From NCBI GenBank assembly GCA_958446555.1, contig CAUCWU010000130.1, positions 1 through 6,933 of the forward strand: 6,933 nucleotides of DNA, read 5' to 3'. Position numbers and translations under genes: made by a program. The notes below the pieces were generated by a model. The model worked only from the letters and a program-made list of their open reading frames with translations. It did not search any database and was not told the DNA's origin. The stretch comes from an uncultured Lachnospiraceae bacterium (GTDB taxonomy: Bacteria > Bacillota > Clostridia > Lachnospirales > Lachnospiraceae). Shown here piece after piece: positions 1 to 5,103 of the stretch (position 1 is the stretch's first letter; every line of letters begins with the position of its first letter).

Positions 1-402
1 ATCAAATGGATGACAATTGGCAATCAGAATACCACCTTCCTTCACCCACTCTGCAATTGCTTCCAATGTATTTTTTGTGCTGACTGCTGTGTCCAGCATC
101 ACAAGAATCTTTGTATTTTTCAGGCAGCCATCTAGAATCATCTTCTCGTCTGCCACATTCAAATCATATAATTTTCGAAGCTCAGACATTGCAAATCGAA
201 TGTTGTCCGACACCTGAGTTGATTTTGCCCAAGAGTCAATAATTGGCCAGAAAAATGTGATTTTTCGATCTGTTTTTCGTTCCCCAAGCAAATCCTGATA
301 TTTCTTTACAATTGCGCCAGCATTTCTTTCCTCCTTCTGACCATAGAGGTTTCCATAATAATGGAAAATTTGAACATCACCGTAGGCACACTGCAATTTC
401 AT
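1..402 (-). CDS. Partial glycoside-hydrolase-like protein (beta-galactosidase trimerisation-type domain), C-terminus off the window, possibly 5'-truncated
   Basis: An uninterrupted minus-strand frame of 134 codons runs off the left edge, so the C-terminus is missing. Residues 65-130 look like the Rossmann-type domain that follows the TIM barrel in large clostridial glycosidases related to GH42/GH14 and 'beta-galactosidase trimerisation' proteins. The signs are a DEKMILDG segment (85-92), a following beta strand KILVML (98-103), and a helix then GGILIAN (123-129). No catalytic barrel precedes it: a TGA lies two codons upstream of the ATG at 402, and the divergent regulator starts about 220 bases away. 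That is odd, because this domain is normally internal or C-terminal, so the gene may be a remnant that lost its 5' end. The ATG at 402 has a poor ribosome site; AGGA lies 16 bases upstream and better suits an ATG at 409 in another frame. The domain assignment is by family resemblance and is moderately sure; the substrate is unknown. Confidence 0.55.
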   Translation of the reverse strand, partial: MKLQCAYGDVQIFHYYGNLYGQKEERNAGAIVKKYQDLLGERKTDRKITFFWPIIDSWAKSTQVSDNIRFAMSELRKLYDLNVADEKMILDGCLKNTKILVMLDTAVSTKNTLEAIAEWVKEGGILIANCHPFD

Positions 403-482
403 GATTCATATCTTGTTTTCCTGCCTAATTTGAGACAGTTTCTCCTTTCTTTTTTTGCCACATTTTTTGTATTTCTAAGGCT

Positions 483-511
483 ACTATACTTCCTTTTTTC
501 TTAAAAATCCA
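483..511 (-). promoter_or_regulatory. Putative activator-dependent promoter of the hydrolase-like gene
   Basis: Read on the minus strand, a good -10 box TATAGT (488 to 483) is preceded, 17 bases upstream, by a poor -35 box TGGATT (511 to 506). A strong -10 with a weak -35 is typical of promoters that need an AraC-type activator. The start of transcription would be near 476, giving a leader of about 73 nt. The -35 overlaps the proximal CATTGCAGA repeat by two bases. This is inferred from sequence only. Confidence 0.45.
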
Positions 512-539
512 TTGCAGAAAAGAAACAAAACATTGCAGA
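510..539. promoter_or_regulatory. Tandem direct repeat CATTGCAGA, candidate AraC-family operator
   Basis: The 9-mer CATTGCAGA occurs at 510-518 and again at 531-539, a spacing of exactly 21 bases (two helical turns). AraC/XylS-family proteins carry two helix-turn-helix motifs per monomer and characteristically bind direct repeats of about this spacing. The proximal half-site commonly overlaps the -35 of the activated promoter. Here the proximal copy overlaps the putative minus-strand -35, and the distal copy overlaps the putative -35 of the regulator gene on the plus strand. This suggests activation of the leftward gene and autorepression of the regulator. Confidence 0.5.
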
Positions 540-561
540 TATCTTGATTTTGTGGTATGGT
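533..561 (+). promoter_or_regulatory. Weak putative promoter of the AraC-family regulator at 623
   Basis: TTGCAG (533-538), a 17-base spacer and TATGGT (556-561) give a weak sigma-A-like match. It would start transcription near 568 with a leader of about 55 nt. The -35 lies inside the distal CATTGCAGA repeat, so occupancy of that site would block it. The match is modest and other starts are possible. Confidence 0.3.
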
Positions 562-610
562 ATTTTCAATAATAAGAGGGATTTATTTTCTATTTTTTAT
601 AACAATTTTT

Positions 611-618
611 GGGGGAAA
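611..618 (+). promoter_or_regulatory. Ribosome binding site that fixes the start of the first AraC gene
   Basis: GGGGGAAA lies seven bases upstream of the ATG at 623. The longer frame opening at 557 has no comparable site and would add a 22-residue hydrophobic extension absent from AraC-type regulators, so 623 is preferred. The longer start also falls within the putative promoter. Confidence 0.6.
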
Positions 619-622
619 TTCT

Positions 623-1501
623 ATGGATGCAACTGCTCATATTGAGACTGATCTTGTCTCTTTTGGTTACTCAGAAAGCACTTATGTGATGGAGGACTAT
701 GCACTTCATTGTCACAATTTCTATGAAGTATTTTATTTTCTTTCAGGTGAAGCTGACTATCTGGTAGAGGGAGTCAATTATCAGCCAATGCCTGGAAGTG
801 TTCTTTTGCTGTCTCCCCATGCCTTTCACGGTGTTCGCGTCAACAGCACCTCCCCATATCGGCGCTATTCGCTTCACTTTCATCCAGATCTTCTCGCTTC
901 TGATCGCCGCGAATTTTTGCTTCGCGCCTTTCCTCAGATCGGAGAGTCTACAAAACAGCCAATTTATTTTGAGCACACACAAGCGTTTCATCTGCTCTCC
1001 TACCTTGAAAGCCTAGAATCCTGCTCACGAAAATCCGATGAGTTCAAAAAGCAAATGCTTCCGATCTGTGTGGAAGCTTTACTTGCACAAATTGCAGATA
1101 TGCGCGACTCCTGCAGTGCATTTTCAAACAAAAATGAGGATCACACAACACAAATGAGTTCCATTTTATTTTATCTAAACCAGCATTTAAAAGATCCAAT
1201 TACGCTAGATGAAATTGCTGACCACTTTTTTATCAGCAAACATCACTTAAACAAAGTATTTAAAAAAGCGACTGGGACAACCGTCATTGATTACCTGCTT
1301 CGAAAACGAATTGCCTATGCACAGATGCTTCTTTTTAATGGCTACCACGCAAAAGAAGCCGCTTCAGACAGCGGCTTCCTCGATTATTCTTCTTTTTATC
1401 GCTCCTACACGCGCATTCTCGGACATCCACCGGGAAAGGATCGCGGTGCTCTGCCAAAGCCACAGGAACAAGAAAATATCAATTTAATTTTTCAGTCGTG
1501 A
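623..1501 (+). CDS. AraC-family transcriptional regulator with N-terminal cupin domain
   Basis: This 292-residue protein has the two-domain layout of AraC sugar regulators. An N-terminal cupin (about residues 20-110) carries the HxHxxxE-type strand at His29, His31 and Glu35, followed by GEADY and a PGSVLLLSP segment. A C-terminal DNA-binding domain (about 178-275) has a first helix-turn-helix near 193-218 (ITLDEIADHF, then SKHHLNKVFKKATG) and a second near 242-271 (HAKEAASDSGF, then SSFYRSYTRILGHPPG). It is cytoplasmic, and the cupin probably binds a small sugar or sugar derivative. It is divergent from the hydrolase-like gene, with tandem 21-base-spaced repeats between them, so that gene is the likely target. 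It ends one base before a palindromic repeat element. The family is certain; the ligand is unknown. Confidence 0.9.
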   Translation: MDATAHIETDLVSFGYSESTYVMEDYALHCHNFYEVFYFLSGEADYLVEGVNYQPMPGSVLLLSPHAFHGVRVNSTSPYRRYSLHFHPDLLASDRREFLLRAFPQIGESTKQPIYFEHTQAFHLLSYLESLESCSRKSDEFKKQMLPICVEALLAQIADMRDSCSAFSNKNEDHTTQMSSILFYLNQHLKDPITLDEIADHFFISKHHLNKVFKKATGTTVIDYLLRKRIAYAQMLLFNGYHAKEAASDSGFLDYSSFYRSYTRILGHPPGKDRGALPKPQEQENINLIFQS

Positions 1502-1588
1502 GCCATGGGGACAGGTACAAGAAAATTTTGGCACTTACCTTTGAGCCACTGGGGACAATAGCCGGGCCAAAAGAACCGTCCCCATGGC
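1502..1588. repeat. REP/MITE-like palindromic element in the convergent gap
   Basis: GCCATGGGGAC at 1502-1512 is matched by its exact reverse complement GTCCCCATGGC at 1578-1588, and the match extends three more positions with one mismatch. A further direct copy of TGGGGACA lies near 1551-1558, and an inner inverted repeat CGGGCC (1563-1568)/GGCCCG (1586-1591) can form an alternative hairpin. The block is visibly richer in G and C than its surroundings. It starts directly after the regulator's TGA and ends just before the TAA of the radical SAM gene, so it fills the 93-base convergent gap. This placement and structure fit a dispersed extragenic palindrome or miniature element. It may also help end transcription from both sides, although no T-tract follows the stems. 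Confidence 0.6.
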
Positions 1589-1594
1589 CCGTTG

Positions 1595-3322
1595 TTATGT
1601 CAGCACGCGAATCTCTGCATTCTGATCAAGCGGATCGCGGTGCTGGTAATCAAACAAAACAAACTGCTTTTCATCCGTAAACGGTGGTTCAAAAACTTCT
1701 ATGTGATAATCACGAATCACATCCTTATAGGAACTCTCTGGAAATGCTTTCAGGCATACTGCACGTATCTCTTCCTTATAAGAGTCCTGTTCAAGTGCAA
1801 ATGATGGGCGCTTTCTTGCATAATCACGCAGATAATAGTCAAGCGTCAGAACCTGACGTACAAGTATATCATCAAGCGTTGTACGCGCTGCAGCAAAGTC
1901 GAGAATAAACTGATACTGTGCTTCTCTGCTATGTTTTTTTTCATGCATTTTTCGAGCACGGTATTCATCTGAAAGAGCCTCGAACAATAAAAATGGACGG
2001 TCAAATTGTTTGCACAAAACTTTAACGGTGTTAGAAAACTGTCCGCTGTTGTAGTATGTCTCAACCATCTCTTCTAAACCTTTCAGCCTAATAATGTCAT
2101 CATAAGAAAGCCATGGTGTTTTTAATACTTCATATGGCGGCTCTGCCTGTGACAATATTCCATACTGGCTTGCCTGTGCCTGCATCGGAGAACCCTTTAA
2201 CACTTTCAAAAAGCCTAACTGAAGCTGGCTTGGTTTCATCTTATACACCACATCAAAGGAATGCCCAAAACTCTCATAATCTTCTAATGGCAGACCTGCA
2301 ATCAGATCAAGATGCTGATGAATGTTATGGGACTGACGAATTTTCTCTGTCACCTGTGACACACGCGCCAAATCCATTTTTCGGTTGATTGCGTGAATTG
2401 TGTCGGGATTTGCCGTCTGCACACCAATTTCTAACTGCACAAGTCCCGGACGCATTGTCTTTAAAAGTGCAATTTCTTCCTCATCAAGAATATCTGCTGC
2501 AATCTCGAAATGAAAGTTAGTTACGCCATTGTCGTGGTCGCGAATAAACTGCCAAATTGCCATTGCATGTGATTTTTTACAGTTAAAGGTGCGGTCTACA
2601 AATTTAACCTGTGGCACGCGCTGCTCTAAAAAGAAAGCAAGCTCCTTTTTTACTGTTTCAAGTGGACGAAAGCGCAGTTTCTTATCTATTGATGAAAGAC
2701 AATAGCTGCAAGAAAACGGACAGCCTCTGCTTGTCTCATAATAAATAATTCTATTCTTAAAACCATCCATCCGTCCTGCCTCGTCATAGATAAATGGCAG
2801 CTCTTCCATAGGTGTGAGCGGCTGCGGACTTGTCTGGTGGAAGACTCCGTTTTCATCCAACCATGCTGCTCCATCAGGAAATGTCTCGGAGGGTGGATTT
2901 GCATCTTTTTCACGCGCTGCATAATACTCTATCAGCGCTGGAAAGCTTTTCTCTCCCTCTCCGTACAAAATTCCATCCACCTGAAGAAGTGAACGCAGGA
3001 AACTCTCACAGTCATAGGAAACCTCTGGTCCGCCAACCCAGATTTTGACATTTGGGCAGAGATTTTTTAAATTTCGCACTAGCTGTCTTACATAATCGAT
3101 ATTCCATATATAGCAGGAAAAGCAGATAAGATCGGCGTGATGAAGATAGATATCATCAAAAATCTCCGATGCATGATGATTTATTGTGTACTCAGCCAGC
3201 TCCACCTCCACCCCCAAAATCTGTTTTTGCCGAAGTTCGCGCAGTGCGCACTCGCGAAGCAGGTAAACTGCCGGGTTGGAATGAATATATTTTGAATTGA
3301 TGGCCACTAAAAGGCACCGCAT
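1595..3322 (-). CDS. Radical SAM protein with N-terminal B12-binding-like domain and C-terminal DUF4080
   Basis: This 575-residue protein begins with a Rossmann-type cobalamin-binding-like domain (about 1-150). It includes MRCLLVAINSKYIHSNPA at the start, WVGGPEVSYD near 95-104 and YGEGE at 120-124. The radical SAM core (about 190-390) has the cluster motif CPFSCSYC, with Cys201, Cys205 and Cys208 to bind the [4Fe-4S] cluster that cleaves S-adenosylmethionine. Further core signatures are FVDRTFN (241-247) and EIGVQTANP (298-306). Residues from about 390 to 560 match the DUF4080 type. No DxHxxG cobalamin-ligating motif is visible, so cobalamin may bind base-off or not at all. The start is supported by AAAGGAG nine bases upstream. 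It lies 35 bases downstream of msrC on the same strand, so the two are probably cotranscribed. The family is recognised, but its reaction and substrate are not known to me. Confidence 0.9.
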   Translation of the reverse strand: MRCLLVAINSKYIHSNPAVYLLRECALRELRQKQILGVEVELAEYTINHHASEIFDDIYLHHADLICFSCYIWNIDYVRQLVRNLKNLCPNVKIWVGGPEVSYDCESFLRSLLQVDGILYGEGEKSFPALIEYYAAREKDANPPSETFPDGAAWLDENGVFHQTSPQPLTPMEELPFIYDEAGRMDGFKNRIIYYETSRGCPFSCSYCLSSIDKKLRFRPLETVKKELAFFLEQRVPQVKFVDRTFNCKKSHAMAIWQFIRDHDNGVTNFHFEIAADILDEEEIALLKTMRPGLVQLEIGVQTANPDTIHAINRKMDLARVSQVTEKIRQSHNIHQHLDLIAGLPLEDYESFGHSFDVVYKMKPSQLQLGFLKVLKGSPMQAQASQYGILSQAEPPYEVLKTPWLSYDDIIRLKGLEEMVETYYNSGQFSNTVKVLCKQFDRPFLLFEALSDEYRARKMHEKKHSREAQYQFILDFAAARTTLDDILVRQVLTLDYYLRDYARKRPSFALEQDSYKEEIRAVCLKAFPESSYKDVIRDYHIEVFEPPFTDEKQFVLFDYQHRDPLDQNAEIRVLT

Positions 3323-3357
3323 AATAAAATACTCCTTTTAATTTTTTGTTTAGCCTC

Positions 3358-3819
3358 TTAGAACACTAAGTGTTTTTCAAGAATCTTCACACAATGTTCC
3401 AGTTCACTCTGATCAGTCTCATCAAAGCGAGCCAGATCTGGACTGTCGATATCAAGTACTGCTGCCACGGCACCGCTCTTGTTATGAATTGGAATTACAA
3501 TCTCCGAGCGAGATGCACTGTCACATGCGATATGTCCCGGAAACTCATGCACATCCTTTACAAGCTGTGTCTCATCCTTTTTTGCTGCTGTTCCGCACAC
3601 ACCTTTTCCAAACGGGATGCGGATGCAGGCAGGCTTTCCCTGAAATGGTCCTAGTACAAGCATATTTTCCTTCACAAGATAAAATCCAGCCCAGTTAATA
3701 TTTTCTAACGCCTCATTTATCGCAGCAGACGCATTCGACAAATTTGCAATCAGATCTGGTTCTCCCTCGATTAATGCCTGAAGCTGCTGCGCAAGAAGTT
3801 CATATTTATCGTTACTCAT
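3358..3819 (-). CDS. msrC: Free methionine-(R)-sulfoxide reductase, GAF-domain type (fRMsr)
   Basis: This cytoplasmic enzyme reduces free L-methionine-(R)-sulfoxide to methionine, with electrons usually from thioredoxin, and so repairs oxidised methionine pools. The 153-residue protein is a single GAF domain of the family's usual length. Family landmarks include NWAGFYL (42-48), LGPFQGKPAC (56-65), GKGVCGTAA (71-79) and GHIACDSASRSEIVIP (95-110). Cys65, Cys75 and Cys99 are spaced 10 and 24 residues apart, the same spacing as the three redox cysteines of the E. coli enzyme (Cys84, Cys94, Cys118). The active site therefore looks intact. An AAGGA ribosome site lies 10 bases before the ATG. A near-consensus promoter stands about 140 bases upstream, and the radical SAM gene follows after 35 bases in a likely operon. 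Confidence 0.92.
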   Translation of the reverse strand: MSNDKYELLAQQLQALIEGEPDLIANLSNASAAINEALENINWAGFYLVKENMLVLGPFQGKPACIRIPFGKGVCGTAAKKDETQLVKDVHEFPGHIACDSASRSEIVIPIHNKSGAVAAVLDIDSPDLARFDETDQSELEHCVKILEKHLVF

Positions 3820-3864
3820 GATACTTTTTTCCTTTCTGCCATTTGCTGGTTATCATTTTTGTTT

Positions 3865-3960
3865 TTACACTAATACGTAATAGCTATGTTTTCCAGCTCC
3901 CTGAGCCTTCATTTGTCCTTTTTCGCATAGCTCTTTAACCAATTTGGCGCTTCTTTCTCT
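3865..3960 (-). pseudogene. Possible C-terminal remnant of a winged-helix protein in the msrC leader
   Basis: Read on the minus strand, 31 codons end in TAA at 3865-3867. They encode a protein-like segment with AKLVKELCEKGQMKAQG followed by a Gly-Lys turn and SYYVLV. That layout (recognition helix, short turn, GxGK wing, hydrophobic YYVL strand) resembles the last part of a winged-helix DNA-binding domain. There is no convincing start codon or ribosome site, and the sequence falls between the msrC promoter and the msrC ATG, so it would be untranslated leader. It may be a decayed gene end or a chance open stretch; confidence is low. Confidence 0.3.
3882..3932 (-). promoter_or_regulatory. Inverted repeat in the msrC leader, possible RNA stem
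   Basis: CATAGCT at 3926-3932 and AGCTATG at 3882-3888 are exact reverse complements that could close a stem in the msrC leader RNA. A smaller GCTC/GAGC hairpin sits within the loop. It does not match any riboswitch class I recognise, including the SAM-responsive ones. It could be a leader structure or chance. Confidence 0.25.
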
Positions 3961-3961
3961 T

Positions 3962-3990
3962 ATTATATAAAAGTGAGAAAGAAACGTCAA
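3962..3990 (-). promoter_or_regulatory. Near-consensus sigma-A promoter upstream of msrC
   Basis: On the minus strand, TTGACG (3990 to 3985), a 17-base spacer and a perfect TATAAT (3967 to 3962) form the best promoter in the window. Transcription would start near 3955 and run through a leader of about 136 nt into msrC and then the radical SAM gene. It lies just past the stop codon of the second AraC gene, so the msrC operon can be expressed independently of that regulator. Its strength suggests constitutive, high expression. Confidence 0.75.
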
Positions 3991-4015
3991 GAGTAAGAAA
4001 GAAAGCTGCTACTGA

Positions 4016-4927
4016 TCAATCCAAGCCCTTCGTGATATGTTTTTCTCTGTATTCTGTCGGTGTCATTTTATAATATTTTTTAAACATTTTGCAAAAGTAA
4101 TCAACATTTTCAAAACCAACATTTTGAGCGATCACCATTACTTTTTTCTGTGTTGTAACCAATAGGCTGGCAGATTCCTGCAAACGATATTTTAACAGGT
4201 AATGTACTGGTGTGTCATGCAGGTATCTTCTAAATAAATTCAATGCCGTGCTTTTACTCACAACTGCCTGCTCTGCAATATCCTCCAATGAAATTTTTTC
4301 TCCAAAATGTTGATGAATATATTGCATCATGAGCTGCAGTCTGGCCTGAGAGGATGTAAAATCTTCCTTTTTCTCCTCAAGCTTTGTTTCTTCAACATGC
4401 AAATAAATCAAATACCAGAGTTCCTGTACCAAAAAAGATGTTTTCAGTTCGTCATCCTTTTCTTCTTTTTGTACCTGCACAATCTTTTCCATGACATGTA
4501 AGATGTCCGCCTGCCACGGTATTTCTGGCAAAAAAGTCAAGCCTTCCAGCGTGGAATGTTCGATTGGTTCCACATATTTTTTGTAGATTAAGCTGCTCTG
4601 TGGTGCGATAAATGTCGGTACAAAAACAAAATTAGGGATCACTGCCCCCTCTTTTGAATAAAAGCGATGCAGCACCTTAGAATTTACAAAAAAGCCTTGT
4701 CCCGCTTCAAGTGTAACTTGCTTTTCGCCCACCGAAAACACAGCAGTTCCATTTTCCACATATACAAATTCAAATTCAACATGCCAATGCCATTCAATGC
4801 AGTGGAAATCAAACAGTGCTAAATTATCATAGTAAAACCGAAACGGATATGCACTTGTGCTGTGCCGAATGGTTTCCATCATATTTTCGTCTGTCAAAAT
4901 TTTATTATAAAATGTGTTAAAATTCAT
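4016..4927 (-). CDS. AraC-family transcriptional regulator with N-terminal cupin domain
   Basis: This is a 303-residue AraC-type regulator. The N-terminal cupin (about 20-115) carries an EWHWHVEFEF strand near 45-54 with the paired histidines of this sugar-sensing class. The C-terminal domain (about 197-295) has a first helix-turn-helix at about 212-234 (ISLEDIAEQAVVSKSTALNLF) and a second at about 262-284. The latter ends in the family signature VGFENVDYFCKMFKKYYKMTPTEYR, given here in outline only. The ATG at 4927 is chosen over an upstream GTG at 4954 because GGGGAGG precedes it. The GTG would sit only about five bases from the predicted transcription start. It is divergent from the transporter and DUF1349 genes, its most likely targets, and the gap holds three TACGATA heptamers. 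It is not closely similar to the other AraC protein in the window. Confidence 0.9.
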   Translation of the reverse strand: MNFNTFYNKILTDENMMETIRHSTSAYPFRFYYDNLALFDFHCIEWHWHVEFEFVYVENGTAVFSVGEKQVTLEAGQGFFVNSKVLHRFYSKEGAVIPNFVFVPTFIAPQSSLIYKKYVEPIEHSTLEGLTFLPEIPWQADILHVMEKIVQVQKEEKDDELKTSFLVQELWYLIYLHVEETKLEEKKEDFTSSQARLQLMMQYIHQHFGEKISLEDIAEQAVVSKSTALNLFRRYLHDTPVHYLLKYRLQESASLLVTTQKKVMVIAQNVGFENVDYFCKMFKKYYKMTPTEYREKHITKGLD

Positions 4928-4938
4928 TCTTTCGAATT

Positions 4939-4945
4939 CCTCCCC
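4939..4945 (-). promoter_or_regulatory. Ribosome binding site that decides the start of the second AraC gene
   Basis: GGGGAGG on the minus strand lies 11 bases before the ATG at 4927. No such site precedes the in-frame GTG at 4954, so the shorter 303-residue product is preferred. Confidence 0.6.
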
Positions 4946-4959
4946 AAGCAACACAAATA

Positions 4960-4966
4960 TACGATA
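4960..4966 (+). repeat. TACGATA heptamer, copy 1 (candidate operator)
   Basis: First of three copies of TACGATA in the divergent gap. It touches the -10 box of the regulator's promoter and covers its predicted transcription start, a position suited to autorepression. Confidence 0.35.
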
Positions 4967-4994
4967 TTATACAATAAAAATCAGATATATTCCA
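4966..4994 (-). promoter_or_regulatory. Putative promoter of the second AraC gene
   Basis: A perfect minus-strand -10 TATAAT (4971 to 4966) has a weak -35 TGGAAT (4994 to 4989) at 17 bases. Transcription would begin near 4959, leaving a leader of about 32 nt that includes the GGGGAGG ribosome site. A second TATAAT at 5024 to 5019 is a possible upstream alternative. Confidence 0.5.
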
Positions 4995-5035
4995 GTGAAA
5001 ATAAAATTATTTTGCGCTATTATACAGCAAGATGT

Positions 5036-5042
5036 TATCGTA
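5036..5042 (-). repeat. TACGATA heptamer, copy 2, inverted (candidate operator)
   Basis: TATCGTA on the plus strand is the reverse complement of TACGATA. It lies just upstream of, and partly abuts, a weak candidate -35 (TTGTTC, 5044-5049) for the transporter gene. That is where an AraC-type activator would sit. Confidence 0.35.
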
Positions 5043-5064
5043 TTTGTTCTTTTAAGGCAAAGAC

Positions 5065-5071
5065 TACGATA
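5065..5071 (+). repeat. TACGATA heptamer, copy 3 (candidate operator)
   Basis: Third copy, in the same orientation as copy 1 and 29 bases from inverted copy 2. It overlaps the weak candidate -10 (GATACC, 5068-5073) of the transporter gene, about 33 bases before its ATG. Confidence 0.35.
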
Positions 5072-5103
5072 CCTAAAAGTTTAATAGGAAGGATTTTTTC
5101 TCT

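Noticed and set aside
377..409. Ten-codon frame on the minus strand overlapping the hydrolase-like start, with a well-spaced AGGA
   Set aside because: Too short and without recognisable content; more likely a by-product of a damaged 5' end than a leader peptide, though it is mentioned as evidence for disruption.
557..622. N-terminal extension of the first AraC gene back to an ATG at 557
   Set aside because: No ribosome site, a hydrophobic sequence unlike the family, and overlap with the putative promoter; GGGGG before 623 gives a standard start.
1502..1591. Classical rho-independent terminator between the convergent genes
   Set aside because: Stems exist but neither side has a following T-run, so I call it a repeat element and leave termination as a possibility.
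1498..1680. Plus-strand 60-codon frame across the palindromic element
   Set aside because: It overlaps the end of the regulator, the repeat and the antisense of the radical SAM gene, with no protein-like pattern.
2113..2388. Plus-strand frames opposite the radical SAM gene (also 2830-3048 and others)
   Set aside because: They are antisense shadows of a well-supported family protein, with no ribosome site and no domain pattern.
3820..3955. SAM or other methionine-related riboswitch ahead of msrC
   Set aside because: None of the conserved core of SAM-I or other riboswitch classes I know can be found; only a short inverted repeat is present.
4928..4954. GTG start for the second AraC gene
   Set aside because: It would lie almost at the predicted transcription start and lacks a ribosome site; GGGGAGG clearly serves the ATG at 4927.
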